A stretch of DNA of 60,542 nt. It comes from UBA1181 sp963626555. Its GTDB lineage: Bacteria; Bacteroidota; Bacteroidia; Bacteroidales; Paludibacteraceae. The DNA lies in contig CAVFXQ010000012.1 of NCBI GenBank assembly GCA_963626555.1, positions 1-60,542 of the forward strand. Reading direction: 5' to 3'. Shown here one piece after another: positions 18,514 through 28,438 of this stretch. The position numbers and the translations under genes are program-made. Positions within the stretch are counted from its first letter, which is position 1, and the number at the start of each line of letters is the position of its first letter. A model generated the notes under the pieces. It did not search any database, was not told the DNA's origin, and worked only from the letters and a program-made list of their open reading frames with translations.

Positions 18514-18521
18514 CAAAAATA
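18514..18521 (-). promoter_or_regulatory. -7 element for cca
   Basis: Minus-strand TATTTTTG, matching TAnnTTTG. It lies directly downstream of the most upstream ATG of the cca frame, so a transcript made here could not use that ATG. A TTG at the -33 position is not well placed. Confidence 0.45.
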
Positions 18522-18566
18522 GCAAATTAGTACGAATTTTGCCGTGTCAAAATTTATTGTTTTCGT

Positions 18567-19976
18567 ATGCAACCCATTTCTGAGGATTTTATCCGACAAA
18601 TGAATAGTATTTTAGGTGAGAATGAGACTGCCGACCTACTGAAAGCCATTGATAGCGAACGTGTTACAAGTGTTCGTTTCAACACCGCTAAATGTGTTGA
18701 AAATATATTTTATGAAATCAACACTTCGGACGTAATTCCTTGGTGTAATTCAGGGAAATATCTGTCTGATAGACCTTTATTCACTATGGATCCTCTGCTT
18801 CACGCAGGTGTCTACTATCCTCAAGAGGCGGCTTCTATGTTCCTCGAATATGCTGTTAAACAACATTTTAACAAATTGGAAACGGAAGAACCTCTTATGT
18901 TGGATTTATGTGCTGCTCCAGGAGGAAAATCGTCCATTCTTGCTTCAATTCTAAATGGGAAAGGTTGGTTAGTGGCTAACGAGGTTATGAAAACACGTGT
19001 CGGAATCCTAAACGAAAACCTGACGAAATGGGGTGCGCCCAATGTTACCGTCACACAAAACGACCCGAAAGATTTTGGCAAACTACCTGGCATTTTCGAT
19101 TTCATACTTGTAGACGCTCCTTGTTCGGGTGAGGGAATGTTTCGAAAAGATGACAAAGCCATCGAGGACTGGTCGCTCAACAACGTACAACTCTGTTGCG
19201 AGAGACAGCGCCGTATTGTGTCCGATGTCTTCCCCTCTCTCAAAGAAAACGGGTTACTCATCTATAGCACCTGCACTTACAACGAAGAGGAGAACGAGAA
19301 AAACGTACGTTGGATCGCAAAAAACTTAGGTGCCGACATTCTGAAAATCGCCGTCAACGACAATTGGAATATCTCAGAATCAGACTGTGGTTACCACTTC
19401 TACCCTCACAAAACGAAGAGCGAAGGACTTTTCCTCGCCATTCTTCAAAAAACGAGCGAACAATCAACCTTGAAACTGAAAACAAGGAAAAACGCAAAAG
19501 GAAATATTAAATCAAAAAACAGTCCTCTACCTCAAAACATTAAAATTCAATGTAATGACTGGTTGAATGAAAAATATGAATTCATTTTTGACAATGACGA
19601 TATTTCAGCAGTTTCAAAACCATTCATCGACTATGTTTCTCTTTTCCAACAAAATCTACGCACACTACGAAATGGTCTTCCCATAGGCACACTCAAGGGT
19701 AAAGACATTGTTCCAGATGAAGCGTTGGCTCTTGCCTGGTCTCTCAAAAAAGATGCCTTTCCAACGGTAGAATGTGATTGGAATATGGCGATTCGATACC
19801 TTAAGAAAGAAAATCTTATTCTTTCGGACGTTCCCCAAGGCATCGTTCTCTTCACCTTCAAAAATATTCCTTTGGGATTCGGCAAGAACTTGGGGAACAG
19901 ATGTAATAATCTATTCCCTCAAGAATGGCGCATTAGAATGGAAATGGACGAAAAAAGCTACACTTCAGTGATTTAG
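18567..19976 (+). CDS. RsmF/NOL1-NOP2-sun family RNA cytosine-5 methyltransferase
   Basis: A 469-aa AdoMet-dependent m5C RNA methyltransferase. Motif I is LDLCAAPGGKSS (113-123). The two cysteines of the family are C186 in DAPCSGEG and C236 in YSTCTYNE. The C-terminal half (about 300-469) is the RsmF-type RNA-binding extension, ending near RIRMEMDEKS. The substrate is likely 16S rRNA, but sun-family members differ, so RsmF is a best guess. Its stop is only 6 bases from the stop of the convergent dnaE gene. Confidence 0.9.
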   Translation: MQPISEDFIRQMNSILGENETADLLKAIDSERVTSVRFNTAKCVENIFYEINTSDVIPWCNSGKYLSDRPLFTMDPLLHAGVYYPQEAASMFLEYAVKQHFNKLETEEPLMLDLCAAPGGKSSILASILNGKGWLVANEVMKTRVGILNENLTKWGAPNVTVTQNDPKDFGKLPGIFDFILVDAPCSGEGMFRKDDKAIEDWSLNNVQLCCERQRRIVSDVFPSLKENGLLIYSTCTYNEEENEKNVRWIAKNLGADILKIAVNDNWNISESDCGYHFYPHKTKSEGLFLAILQKTSEQSTLKLKTRKNAKGNIKSKNSPLPQNIKIQCNDWLNEKYEFIFDNDDISAVSKPFIDYVSLFQQNLRTLRNGLPIGTLKGKDIVPDEALALAWSLKKDAFPTVECDWNMAIRYLKKENLILSDVPQGIVLFTFKNIPLGFGKNLGNRCNNLFPQEWRIRMEMDEKSYTSVI

Positions 19977-19982
19977 CTTCTC

Positions 19983-22900
19983 TTAAGCATATTCAGAAGT
20001 GAGCCAATAGGTCAAATTCAGAGAATCTAATGCCGTCAGTAACTCTCTATTCACAGTAAGATAGGTATTTCGTGATTTCAAATTAATCGGATAAGGGAAT
20101 GACGCCAACTGCAAAGCTAAATGTAAATTGGCCCCCCCTACATTGCCATCATTCATCTTCTCTGCTATCAGAGTCTTGAAATCCAACAACTTCGTGTTCA
20201 AATCCGTCTCTTCTCGGGCGTTAATCCGCACATAAATATCTTTCACTCCCGTTTTCGCAACATCCGACAGGAACTGTACTCCATGATACATAAATCGTCT
20301 CGTTTTATCATAACTATTTCGCTTCCCATACTTACCTCTCAGCATTATGCTATATCCCACAGTCAGATAATTTCCATACTTACCGATTTCATCGCTAAAG
20401 AACGAAAATTGATGAGTGCCAGAATAATCTTGTAGCGAAACTATTCGCATTATATTGCCCGCTTTCGTGGTTACTTCCTTCACAGCAGTAACCATTCCTC
20501 CTACAATCACCTCCTTGTCTTGCATTGCCACTTCCTTCTCTTCATTGACAAACAAAGGTCCGTTCCAATCATCCGAAAAATCGACCATTTCTGCATTGCA
20601 AACATGTTTCAATACAACATAATAGTCGTCTAATGGGTGTGATGATAGAAAGATACCGACCAATTCTCGCTCCTTGTTCAGCTTGTCCATCCTTGAAATT
20701 GACTCCACCTTCGGTATCTTCGGCTTTGACACCATCGCATCCATCTCTGAACTATCAAACAGACTGAGTTGCAGTTGCACCTTACCTTTGTCATTCTGCA
20801 CTCTCGTTCCGTATGCGTGAATGCTGTCTACAAAAGTGGCTTGCATGAAATTCTCCCTTTTCACCTCAGAAAAACAATCAAAAGCACCTGCCATAGCCAA
20901 TGTCTCAATCGTTTTCTTTCCACATGCCGTCAGATTGACCCTCTCAACAAAATCATAGATGTCTTTATATTTGCCGTTTTTTTCGCGTTCTTTAATGATT
21001 GCATCGACGGCTCCCATACCTACTCCTTTTATTCCTGCCAATCCAAACCGTATATTGCCTTCGCTATTAGAGGTGAAATTATGTTCACTCTCATTGACAT
21101 TCGGAATCAACACATTGATACCCATTCGTTTACATTCATCCATAAACTTAGTGATATCTGAAATGCTATCCATACTTCGCGTCAAGTTGGCCGCCATATA
21201 ATCGGCTGGATAATGAGCCTTCAAATAGGCTGTCTGGTAAGCAACCCACGAATAGCATGTCGCATGCGATTTATTGAACGCATACGATGCAAATTTCTCC
21301 CAGTCTGCCCAAATTTTCTCCAACTTGGCTTTGGGGTGTCCATTGGCTTCTCCTTGCGAAACAAATTTCGGTTTCAACTTGTTCAACACCGCAATCTGCT
21401 TTTTTCCCATTGCTTTACGCAACATATCAGACTCACCTCGAGTGAAATTTGCCAACAAACGGCTCAAAAGCATGACCTGCTCCTGATATACTGTTACGCC
21501 GTAAGTGTCCTTCAAATACTGCTCCATACATGGAATATCATACTCGATCGGCTCTTGTCCATGCTTTCTTGCAATAAACTGCGGGATATAATCCATTGGT
21601 CCTGGACGATACAACGCATTCATCGCAATCAAATCTTCAAACACACTCGGCTGTAGCTGACGCAAATATTTCTGCATTCCTGGCGACTCAAACTGAAAAG
21701 TACCTATCGTCGCACCATCACTGTAAAGCTTATACGTCGCCTCATCGTCGATCGGGATTGTGTCTATATCCAAATCTATTCCATGAGATAATTTGATGTT
21801 TTTTATGGCTTCTTTTATGATACTCAACGTCTTAAGTCCAAGAAAGTCCATCTTGATCAGACCAACAGACTCAATCACATGACCATCATACTGCGTCACC
21901 ATTACATCCTCGTTCGTTTCCTTGTCTCTCACCGTTGAAACCGGCGCGAAATTTGTCAAATCGTCTGCTCCGATAATAACTCCACATGCATGAATTCCGA
22001 TCTGTCGTATCGTATCCTCCAACTGCGTCGCATAACGAATCATTGACGAAACATTCTCATCACTGCCTTCATAGTAACGCTTAAACTCTGGAACGTATTT
22101 CAAGCAATTTCGCAAATTGACTTTGGGCGATTTGCCTTTCTCATCCTTGATACTATCATCAAATTTATCTGGAATACAACGTTTTATATCTGCAACAGTC
22201 GGCAACGGAATCTCTTGAACACGACTGACGTCCTGAATTGACGATTTCGTAGCCATCGTTCCGTAGGTGATGATATGCGCCACCTTTTCTTTACCGTATT
22301 TCCTCGTCACCCATCGCAACACCTCACCTCGACCATCATCGTCAAAGTCAACATCAATATCTGGAAGGGAAATACGATCTGGATTCAAAAAACGCTCAAA
22401 CAGCAAATCATATTTCAGTGGGTCTACATCTGTAATCTTCAAACAATAAGCAACCACAGAACCTGCCGCCGATCCACGCCCCGGACCTACCGACACACTC
22501 AACTCTTCCCTCGCCGCTCGAATATAGTCCATCACAATCAAAAAGTAACCAGGGAATCCCATCGTCTTCATGATATGCAACTCAAATACGATACGTTCCC
22601 GTTGCTCGTCCGTCATGTTCTCTCCATAACGTTTATGCGCCCCTTTCCACGTCAATTCTGCCAAATAATCAGCCTCCAATTTAATACGGTAAAGTTTTTC
22701 ATATCCGCCTAATCGCTTGATTTTCTTCTCTGCATCCTCTTGCGAAAGTACTACCTCTCCTTTCTCGTTCCTCGTGAACTCGTCAAATAAATCTTGTTCA
22801 GTGAATTTCTTTCGATACTCCTCTTCTGTGCCAAAACTTTCTGGAATGTCAAACTTTGGCATAATTGGTCCAGATTCTATAGAATAGGTTTCAACCTTAC

Positions 22901-23885
22901 TTGCAACCTCTAAAGTGTTAGTCAACACCTCGGGTACATCACTGAAAATCGCAGCCATCTCCTCGGGTGATTTCAACCACTCCTGCTTCGTATAGTGCAT
23001 TCGGTCTTGATCTTTCAGCATTTTACCCGTACTAAGGCAAATCAGCCTGTCATGCGCCTCGCCATGCTCCTCCTCTACAAAGTGTACGTCATTCGTGGCG
23101 ATTACTTTCACTCCTGTCTCTTTTCCTAACCTTAGTATATCAGGATTTATCTGTTTTTGTCGCTCATACACGTTGCGGTCGGCATTTGGCTTATCCGTCT
23201 CATGACGCATTATCTCCAAATAATAGTCTTCTCCAAAAATACTTTTGAACCATTCTACCGATCTTTTCGCATCTTCATACCTTCCAGCCATCAACAATTG
23301 GTCTATCTCACCTCCTAAACAAGCAGATGACACAATCAAACCTTCATGATACTGTTGCAATATGTTTTTATCTATACGCGGACGATGATAATTACCATCC
23401 ACCCACGCTATCGAAACCAACTTACAAAGGTTCTGATAACCTTTCTTATTCTTTGCTAACAGAGTGAGATGCCATCCGCTTTTGTCAACTATCACCTCCC
23501 TGCCAGTCTCTGGATTAATCTCCTTAAAATCTTTATCCTTATCGTAAAGTGTCCTTCTTGCACAATAGGCTTCCACTCCAATAATCGGCGTGAAAAATTG
23601 CGTGTTCAACTCCTCTATAGCCGCTTTTGCCGACTCCTTCTGTTCCTCTGTCGACTCATCTGAATCAAGTACGGCCTGCTGCTCCTTGATTTGATCTTTC
23701 ACCTTGCCGTTTACCTTATTGGAATAGTCCGTAAATTCCTTGATTCCAAACATATTTCCATGATCGGTCAACGCAATCGCATTCATTCCACATTTGCGCG
23801 CTTTGTCTATCAAATCTGGCACCTTCGACATTCCATCTAATATCGAATAATGCGAGTGAACATGCAAATGAACAAATTTTCCCAT
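19983..23885 (-). CDS. dnaE: DNA polymerase III alpha subunit
   Basis: The replicative polymerase catalytic subunit, 1300 aa. The PHP domain opens with FVHLHVHSHYSILDG and LTDHGNM. The polymerase core shows GPGRGSAAGS and the metal-binding PDIDVDFDDDGR. The helix-hairpin-helix, OB and C-terminal tau/clamp-binding regions follow. A charged insertion lies within the PHP domain at about residues 60-100 (KVNGKVKDQIKEQQAVLD), which makes it longer than the E. coli protein. An almost ideal promoter lies 78-108 bases upstream. Confidence 0.97.
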   Translation of the reverse strand: MGKFVHLHVHSHYSILDGMSKVPDLIDKARKCGMNAIALTDHGNMFGIKEFTDYSNKVNGKVKDQIKEQQAVLDSDESTEEQKESAKAAIEELNTQFFTPIIGVEAYCARRTLYDKDKDFKEINPETGREVIVDKSGWHLTLLAKNKKGYQNLCKLVSIAWVDGNYHRPRIDKNILQQYHEGLIVSSACLGGEIDQLLMAGRYEDAKRSVEWFKSIFGEDYYLEIMRHETDKPNADRNVYERQKQINPDILRLGKETGVKVIATNDVHFVEEEHGEAHDRLICLSTGKMLKDQDRMHYTKQEWLKSPEEMAAIFSDVPEVLTNTLEVASKVETYSIESGPIMPKFDIPESFGTEEEYRKKFTEQDLFDEFTRNEKGEVVLSQEDAEKKIKRLGGYEKLYRIKLEADYLAELTWKGAHKRYGENMTDEQRERIVFELHIMKTMGFPGYFLIVMDYIRAAREELSVSVGPGRGSAAGSVVAYCLKITDVDPLKYDLLFERFLNPDRISLPDIDVDFDDDGRGEVLRWVTRKYGKEKVAHIITYGTMATKSSIQDVSRVQEIPLPTVADIKRCIPDKFDDSIKDEKGKSPKVNLRNCLKYVPEFKRYYEGSDENVSSMIRYATQLEDTIRQIGIHACGVIIGADDLTNFAPVSTVRDKETNEDVMVTQYDGHVIESVGLIKMDFLGLKTLSIIKEAIKNIKLSHGIDLDIDTIPIDDEATYKLYSDGATIGTFQFESPGMQKYLRQLQPSVFEDLIAMNALYRPGPMDYIPQFIARKHGQEPIEYDIPCMEQYLKDTYGVTVYQEQVMLLSRLLANFTRGESDMLRKAMGKKQIAVLNKLKPKFVSQGEANGHPKAKLEKIWADWEKFASYAFNKSHATCYSWVAYQTAYLKAHYPADYMAANLTRSMDSISDITKFMDECKRMGINVLIPNVNESEHNFTSNSEGNIRFGLAGIKGVGMGAVDAIIKEREKNGKYKDIYDFVERVNLTACGKKTIETLAMAGAFDCFSEVKRENFMQATFVDSIHAYGTRVQNDKGKVQLQLSLFDSSEMDAMVSKPKIPKVESISRMDKLNKERELVGIFLSSHPLDDYYVVLKHVCNAEMVDFSDDWNGPLFVNEEKEVAMQDKEVIVGGMVTAVKEVTTKAGNIMRIVSLQDYSGTHQFSFFSDEIGKYGNYLTVGYSIMLRGKYGKRNSYDKTRRFMYHGVQFLSDVAKTGVKDIYVRINAREETDLNTKLLDFKTLIAEKMNDGNVGGANLHLALQLASFPYPINLKSRNTYLTVNRELLTALDSLNLTYWLTSEYA

Positions 23886-23962
23886 AAACTACTTTTATTG
23901 CTGTTATCTCATTGTATATCAAAAATTTACAAACAAGATAACTTTGTAAGAAACACTTCTTT

Positions 23963-23993
23963 CAAAGTTACACCCTTCTATCGCTATCCACAA
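23963..23993 (-). promoter_or_regulatory. Promoter for dnaE
   Basis: Minus-strand TTG (23993-23991), 20 bases, TAACTTTG (23970-23963), a full match to TTTG-N19-21-TAnnTTTG. Transcription should start about 70 bases before the dnaE ATG. Confidence 0.75.
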
Positions 23994-24048
23994 AAATATT
24001 GCAAACGTCTTATTAACAAACCCTAAAATCTTTCTTTGGAGTTTTTAA

Positions 24049-25233
24049 TCACACCACCTTCTTTGTCTTCACCAACACTTTCTTATCCCCTAATGTCGTT
24101 GCGAATAGGTACACTTCTCCCCCTTCTCCTATCTTCAATTTTTCTCTTAACTGATTGACTGTCAACGGAAAATTCCTCACTGTTATATTTGCTCTCTTGC
24201 AATCGCCTAAGCACTTTTTTATTTCTTTCTTATTCATTGAAAAAAGAGACTCTATCTCAAACGAACGACCAGGAAACTGTTCTATCTTCTCGTCCGACGT
24301 ATACAAATGACTGTTTACCGACAATTTTTTCACTGGAAAATATTCTGTCAACAGTTTAAACGCACCCGCTTTCATTATAGAAGCATTCGGCTCATACAAA
24401 TAATGCCCCATCTCTGTTGCATACCGTGCAACACAAGAAATCTCCTCTCCTAATGAAAAAGTAAAAATTTCCTTTTTCTTACCTAAATTCACACATTTTA
24501 CATGAACTTCAGTATCTTTATTGCTATTCAAACAGAAAAGCAACTCCTTACACTCATTATTCAACGAAACAATATGCAGCTCGTCAACTTCTCCCAACTC
24601 TTTGATTGCTAACGAAATATCTAACATTGGAGAGTATTTTATCCATATTGTCGGTGATACTTCCAACAGTCGTTCTTTCCATTCTAACAAATTCGGACTA
24701 CAATCGGCAATTGAAATCACTTTCTTTCCTAAATCATCTCGTCTTGCAGGATCTACAAAAATCGTATTAAACTTCTTATCTTCATTTAAAAAAGATTCCA
24801 TCGTTTGATGGCAAATTTCAAAATTCTCAACTCCTAAATTTTTGAAATTTTGTTGCGCTAAGCGACATAGCTCCTCATTCTGCTCTACATAATACGAATG
24901 TTCATAGTTTTTCGCCATAAACGAAAAATCCACTCCCATTCCTCCTGTTAAATCGGCATAAACATTTCCTTTCCCAATAATAGACTGCTTATATCTCGCT
25001 GTCTCCTCAGATGAACACTGCTCTAATGACAAATGTATGGGATAGACAATAGCCTCACAATCAGCCCATGACGGAACTTTCTTTTTGGCAATTTGCCAAC
25101 CCTCTATCTGTTGTAAAACAAACAAATGTTCTTCTGCCGTAAAGCCTTCCCTCTTTAAAGCCAACAAGCGAACATCCTCCTCCCTATGAAGTTGAATGTA
25201 CGCTTTTATTTTTTCATTAGTTTCCAAACTCAT
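24049..25233 (-). CDS. THUMP-like class I AdoMet-dependent methyltransferase
   Basis: The methyltransferase core has ADLTGGMGVDFSF (motif I), a YYVEQNEELC acidic loop (motif II) and FVDPARRDD (motif IV). A preceding helical domain of about 90 residues and a C-terminal THUMP-like segment (CKRANITVRNFPLTV) suggest an RNA substrate, but none can be assigned. The frame runs upstream to 25296, inside purU. I choose the internal ATG at 25233 (MSLETNEKIKAY), 10 bases after purU stops, because the upstream residues are unlike the family start. It is the last gene of recQ-purU-methyltransferase. Confidence 0.85.
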   Translation of the reverse strand: MSLETNEKIKAYIQLHREEDVRLLALKREGFTAEEHLFVLQQIEGWQIAKKKVPSWADCEAIVYPIHLSLEQCSSEETARYKQSIIGKGNVYADLTGGMGVDFSFMAKNYEHSYYVEQNEELCRLAQQNFKNLGVENFEICHQTMESFLNEDKKFNTIFVDPARRDDLGKKVISIADCSPNLLEWKERLLEVSPTIWIKYSPMLDISLAIKELGEVDELHIVSLNNECKELLFCLNSNKDTEVHVKCVNLGKKKEIFTFSLGEEISCVARYATEMGHYLYEPNASIMKAGAFKLLTEYFPVKKLSVNSHLYTSDEKIEQFPGRSFEIESLFSMNKKEIKKCLGDCKRANITVRNFPLTVNQLREKLKIGEGGEVYLFATTLGDKKVLVKTKKVV

Positions 25234-25243
25234 TGGAAATCTA

Positions 25244-26107
25244 TCAACTAAAAACAACAGTACGATTCTTATAGACCAATACCTTTCTATCCACATGCTT
25301 CTCTACCGCACGAGAAAGAACAATCTTTTCCAAATCCTGACCTTTGTGAATGAATGACTGCACAGTGTCTTTGTGTGTTACTCGGACAACATCCTGCTCA
25401 ATAATCGGACCCGCATCCAACTCGCTCGTAACATAGTGGCTGGTCGCACCGATAATCTTCACACCTCTCTCGTAGGCTGCATGGTAAGGCTTCGCCCCAA
25501 CAAACGCAGGCAAGAAAGAGTGGTGAATATTAATGATTCTGTTTGGATATTCTTTTATCATCTCAGGTGAAATGATTTGCATATAACGAGCTAATACAAT
25601 GAAATCTATATGTTCGTTACGCAACAAATCCATCTCCTGAGGCTCCAACTCAGCCTTATTATCTTTATTGATAGGAAAGACATGGAACGGAATGCCAAAT
25701 TTCTGCCCAATCCACTCCAAATCGGGATGGTTGCTCACTATCATCGGAATCTCAACATTAAGACCACCATCCATATAACGGGACAAGATATCAAACAAGC
25801 AATGAGACATTTTAGATACGAACAAAGCCATTCGCAACTTATCTTGCGAAAAATGAAGTTCAAAATTCATCTCATAACGATTCGCAAAAAGGGTTCGGAA
25901 TATGTCCTCTATTTTCTCCTTTGGGATGCCAAAACCTTCCAAATCCCACTCTACTCGCATGAAAAAAACATTCTGCACATAGTCTACATACTGATCCAAA
26001 TAGACAATGTTGCCTTTATTCTCATTGATAAACTCGGTGACAGCAGCCAAAATTCCTTGCTTATCAGGACAGTGGATCAACAATATCGCAGTCTCTTTCT
26101 TATCCAT
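25244..26107 (-). CDS. purU: Formyltetrahydrofolate deformylase
   Basis: Hydrolyses 10-formyl-THF to formate and THF, supplying formate for PurT and balancing one-carbon pools. An ACT domain occupies residues 5-85 (AILLIHCPDKQGILAAVTEF). The catalytic formyl-transferase-like domain follows, with IINIHHSFLPAF (the N-x-H pair) and the SHYVTSELDAGPI loop with the catalytic aspartate. At 287 aa it is of normal size. It starts 33 bases after recQ. Confidence 0.95.
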   Translation of the reverse strand: MDKKETAILLIHCPDKQGILAAVTEFINENKGNIVYLDQYVDYVQNVFFMRVEWDLEGFGIPKEKIEDIFRTLFANRYEMNFELHFSQDKLRMALFVSKMSHCLFDILSRYMDGGLNVEIPMIVSNHPDLEWIGQKFGIPFHVFPINKDNKAELEPQEMDLLRNEHIDFIVLARYMQIISPEMIKEYPNRIINIHHSFLPAFVGAKPYHAAYERGVKIIGATSHYVTSELDAGPIIEQDVVRVTHKDTVQSFIHKGQDLEKIVLSRAVEKHVDRKVLVYKNRTVVFS

Positions 26108-26140
26108 TTAGTATATTCCTCCCGTTATTTTTACTTCTCT

Positions 26141-28345
26141 CTAATTACCGACCTCTGAAATAAACTTGATTCGTACCAAACGAACTTCCTCCTCAGTGTA
26201 ATCATCCTCTCCTAATTCTTTCAACGCAGATTGTATATCGTCAGAAACCGCCTCATCGCGGAAATACTCGAAAATATCGTTGATTTTATCTTCATCCATT
26301 ATTTCCGTCAAGAAATAGTTAATGTTGATTTTCGTTCCTGAATTTACAATAGCCTCCAACTCATCTAACAACTCATCAAAGTCAATTCCCTGTGATTCTG
26401 CAATGTCATCCAATGCTATCTTTCTATCAATCGCATGAATTATCGCAATTTTCTTCTCTGATTTCTTCGGAACAGACAATACTCGTAAGTCCTCTGGACG
26501 CTCTATCTCATTCTCCGAAACATGTTCTTTGATCAGAGCAACAAACTTATCACCATATTTCTTTGCCTTTCCTATTCCAACGCCTGGCACATTCCCCAAC
26601 TCCTCTATCGTGATTGGGTATGTCGTTGCCATCGCTTCCAACGAAGCATCCTGAAAAATGACAAATGTTGGGAGCCCCGTGCTTTTTGACACTTTTTTTC
26701 TCAAGTCTTTCAACATTGAGAACAGAACTGGATCTACCGCACTTGGTCCTCCAGACTTCATCTGGATTTCTACCTCTATTTCAGGATCTTCATCATCATC
26801 CTCCTTTACAATTTCAAATTTCTTAGGATTCTTCAAGAAAGCCTTTCCTTCGTCAGTTACCTTTAAAAGCCCGTAATTTTCAACATTCTTAACAAGGTAT
26901 TTTTGCATCAACGCTTTCTCTATCACGTTGTGCCACGTCTTTTCGCTCTCGTCTTTTCCTTCTCCAAATGTCTCAATGGTCTCGTCATGGCCAAACGATT
27001 TGATGTCAGATGTCTCGTTTCCTCTGACTACATCTATGACATACTCCGTTTTGAATTTCTCATTCAAAGCCAGTACCGTTTCCAAAACAGTACACAACAA
27101 CTCTTTTCCGTCCACTTGTTTCTTTGGATTTAAACAATTATCACAATTACCACAGTTATCTTTCTTATATTCTTCTCCGAAATAATGCAATAAAACCTTT
27201 CGACGGCATACAGTAGACTGTGCATACCGCTCTATATCTTGCAACAGAAGTTTTCCAATCTCCTGCTCCGCTATTGGTTTTCCTTGCGTAAATTTCTCTA
27301 ATTTCTGCAAATCGGTATTGGAATAGAACGCAATACAACGTGCTTCTCCGCCATCTCGACCAGCTCGCCCCGTCTCCTGATAATATCCCTCCAAACTTTT
27401 CGGAATATCATAATGAATGACAAAACGAACGTCGGGTTTGTCTATTCCCATTCCAAATGCTATCGTCGCCACAATCACCTGCACTCGCTCCATAATAAAA
27501 GCGTCTTGATTGTCTGACCTTACAGCCCCATCCAATCCTGCATGATATGGTAACGCCTTGACTCCATTCAGCGTCAGCATTTCTGCCAACTCTTCTACTT
27601 TCTTTCTATTCAAACAATATACGATCCCCGACTTTCCAGATTCCGCTTTTATGAACTTCACAATTTCCTTGTCTATGTTCGCCGTTTTCGGACGAACTTC
27701 ATAATAAAGGTTGGGTCTGTCAAACGAAGATCGGAAAAATGCAGCATCCTCCATCTCTAAATTCTTCTGGATATCTTGCTGCACCTTAGGCGTCGCACTT
27801 GCTGTCAACGCAATGACAGGCACCGACTGTCCTATCTGATTGATCGTAGGTCTTATTTGTCTATACTCAGGGCGGAAGTCATGGCCCCACTCCGAAATAC
27901 ACTGCGCCTCGTCTACCGCATAAAAGGAAATCTTTATATTTTTTAAAAATTCTATATTCTCCTCCTTCGTCAACGACTCTGGCGCAACATATAGCAATTT
28001 CGTCTTTCCACTCTGCACATCCGACTTCACCGCTTCTATAGACGCTTTGTTCAATGACGAGTTGATGAAATGCGCTACTCCATCCTCTTCACTGAAATTG
28101 CGCATTGCGTCTACCTGATTCTTCATCAAGGCAATCAAAGGCGAGATGACAATAGCCGTTCCCTCCATTAATAAAGATGGCAACTGAAAACAAAGCGACT
28201 TTCCGCTTCCCGTAGGCATCAACACAAACGTGTCTTTCCCCGCAAGCACACTCCGCACTATAGCCTCTTGGTTTCCCTTAAAAGAATCAAAACCAAAATG
28301 CAATTTCAATTGTTCGACTAATGTATCCCCTTTCTTCATACGCAA
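26141..28345 (-). CDS. recQ: ATP-dependent DNA helicase RecQ
   Basis: A 734-aa superfamily 2 helicase for recombination and fork repair. Motif I is MPTGSGKSLCF. Motif II reads VDEAQCISEWGHDFRPEY, with Q in place of the usual H. Motif VI is QETGRAGRDG. A zinc-binding RQC region is seen (CRRKVLLHYFGEEYKK, then CGNCDNC), and an HRDC domain lies around residues 540-620 (LFSMLKDLRKKVSKSTGLP). A further helical C-terminal extension of about 100 residues is rich in acidic residues. A strong promoter lies about 40-70 bases upstream of the ATG. Confidence 0.95.
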   Translation of the reverse strand: MRMKKGDTLVEQLKLHFGFDSFKGNQEAIVRSVLAGKDTFVLMPTGSGKSLCFQLPSLLMEGTAIVISPLIALMKNQVDAMRNFSEEDGVAHFINSSLNKASIEAVKSDVQSGKTKLLYVAPESLTKEENIEFLKNIKISFYAVDEAQCISEWGHDFRPEYRQIRPTINQIGQSVPVIALTASATPKVQQDIQKNLEMEDAAFFRSSFDRPNLYYEVRPKTANIDKEIVKFIKAESGKSGIVYCLNRKKVEELAEMLTLNGVKALPYHAGLDGAVRSDNQDAFIMERVQVIVATIAFGMGIDKPDVRFVIHYDIPKSLEGYYQETGRAGRDGGEARCIAFYSNTDLQKLEKFTQGKPIAEQEIGKLLLQDIERYAQSTVCRRKVLLHYFGEEYKKDNCGNCDNCLNPKKQVDGKELLCTVLETVLALNEKFKTEYVIDVVRGNETSDIKSFGHDETIETFGEGKDESEKTWHNVIEKALMQKYLVKNVENYGLLKVTDEGKAFLKNPKKFEIVKEDDDEDPEIEVEIQMKSGGPSAVDPVLFSMLKDLRKKVSKSTGLPTFVIFQDASLEAMATTYPITIEELGNVPGVGIGKAKKYGDKFVALIKEHVSENEIERPEDLRVLSVPKKSEKKIAIIHAIDRKIALDDIAESQGIDFDELLDELEAIVNSGTKININYFLTEIMDEDKINDIFEYFRDEAVSDDIQSALKELGEDDYTEEEVRLVRIKFISEVGN

Positions 28346-28380
28346 ATGTTTTTCCTCACCTCACTTCAATCCTTCTTTCA

Positions 28381-28412
28381 CAAATTTAGAAAAAACTCCT
28401 ATACTCAGGCAA
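28381..28412 (-). promoter_or_regulatory. Promoter for recQ-purU
   Basis: Minus-strand TTG (28412-28410), 21 bases, TAAATTTG (28388-28381). A full consensus match about 36 bases before the recQ ATG. Confidence 0.7.
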
Positions 28413-28438
28413 GCACTGTTTCGTTTAATAACAATTAA

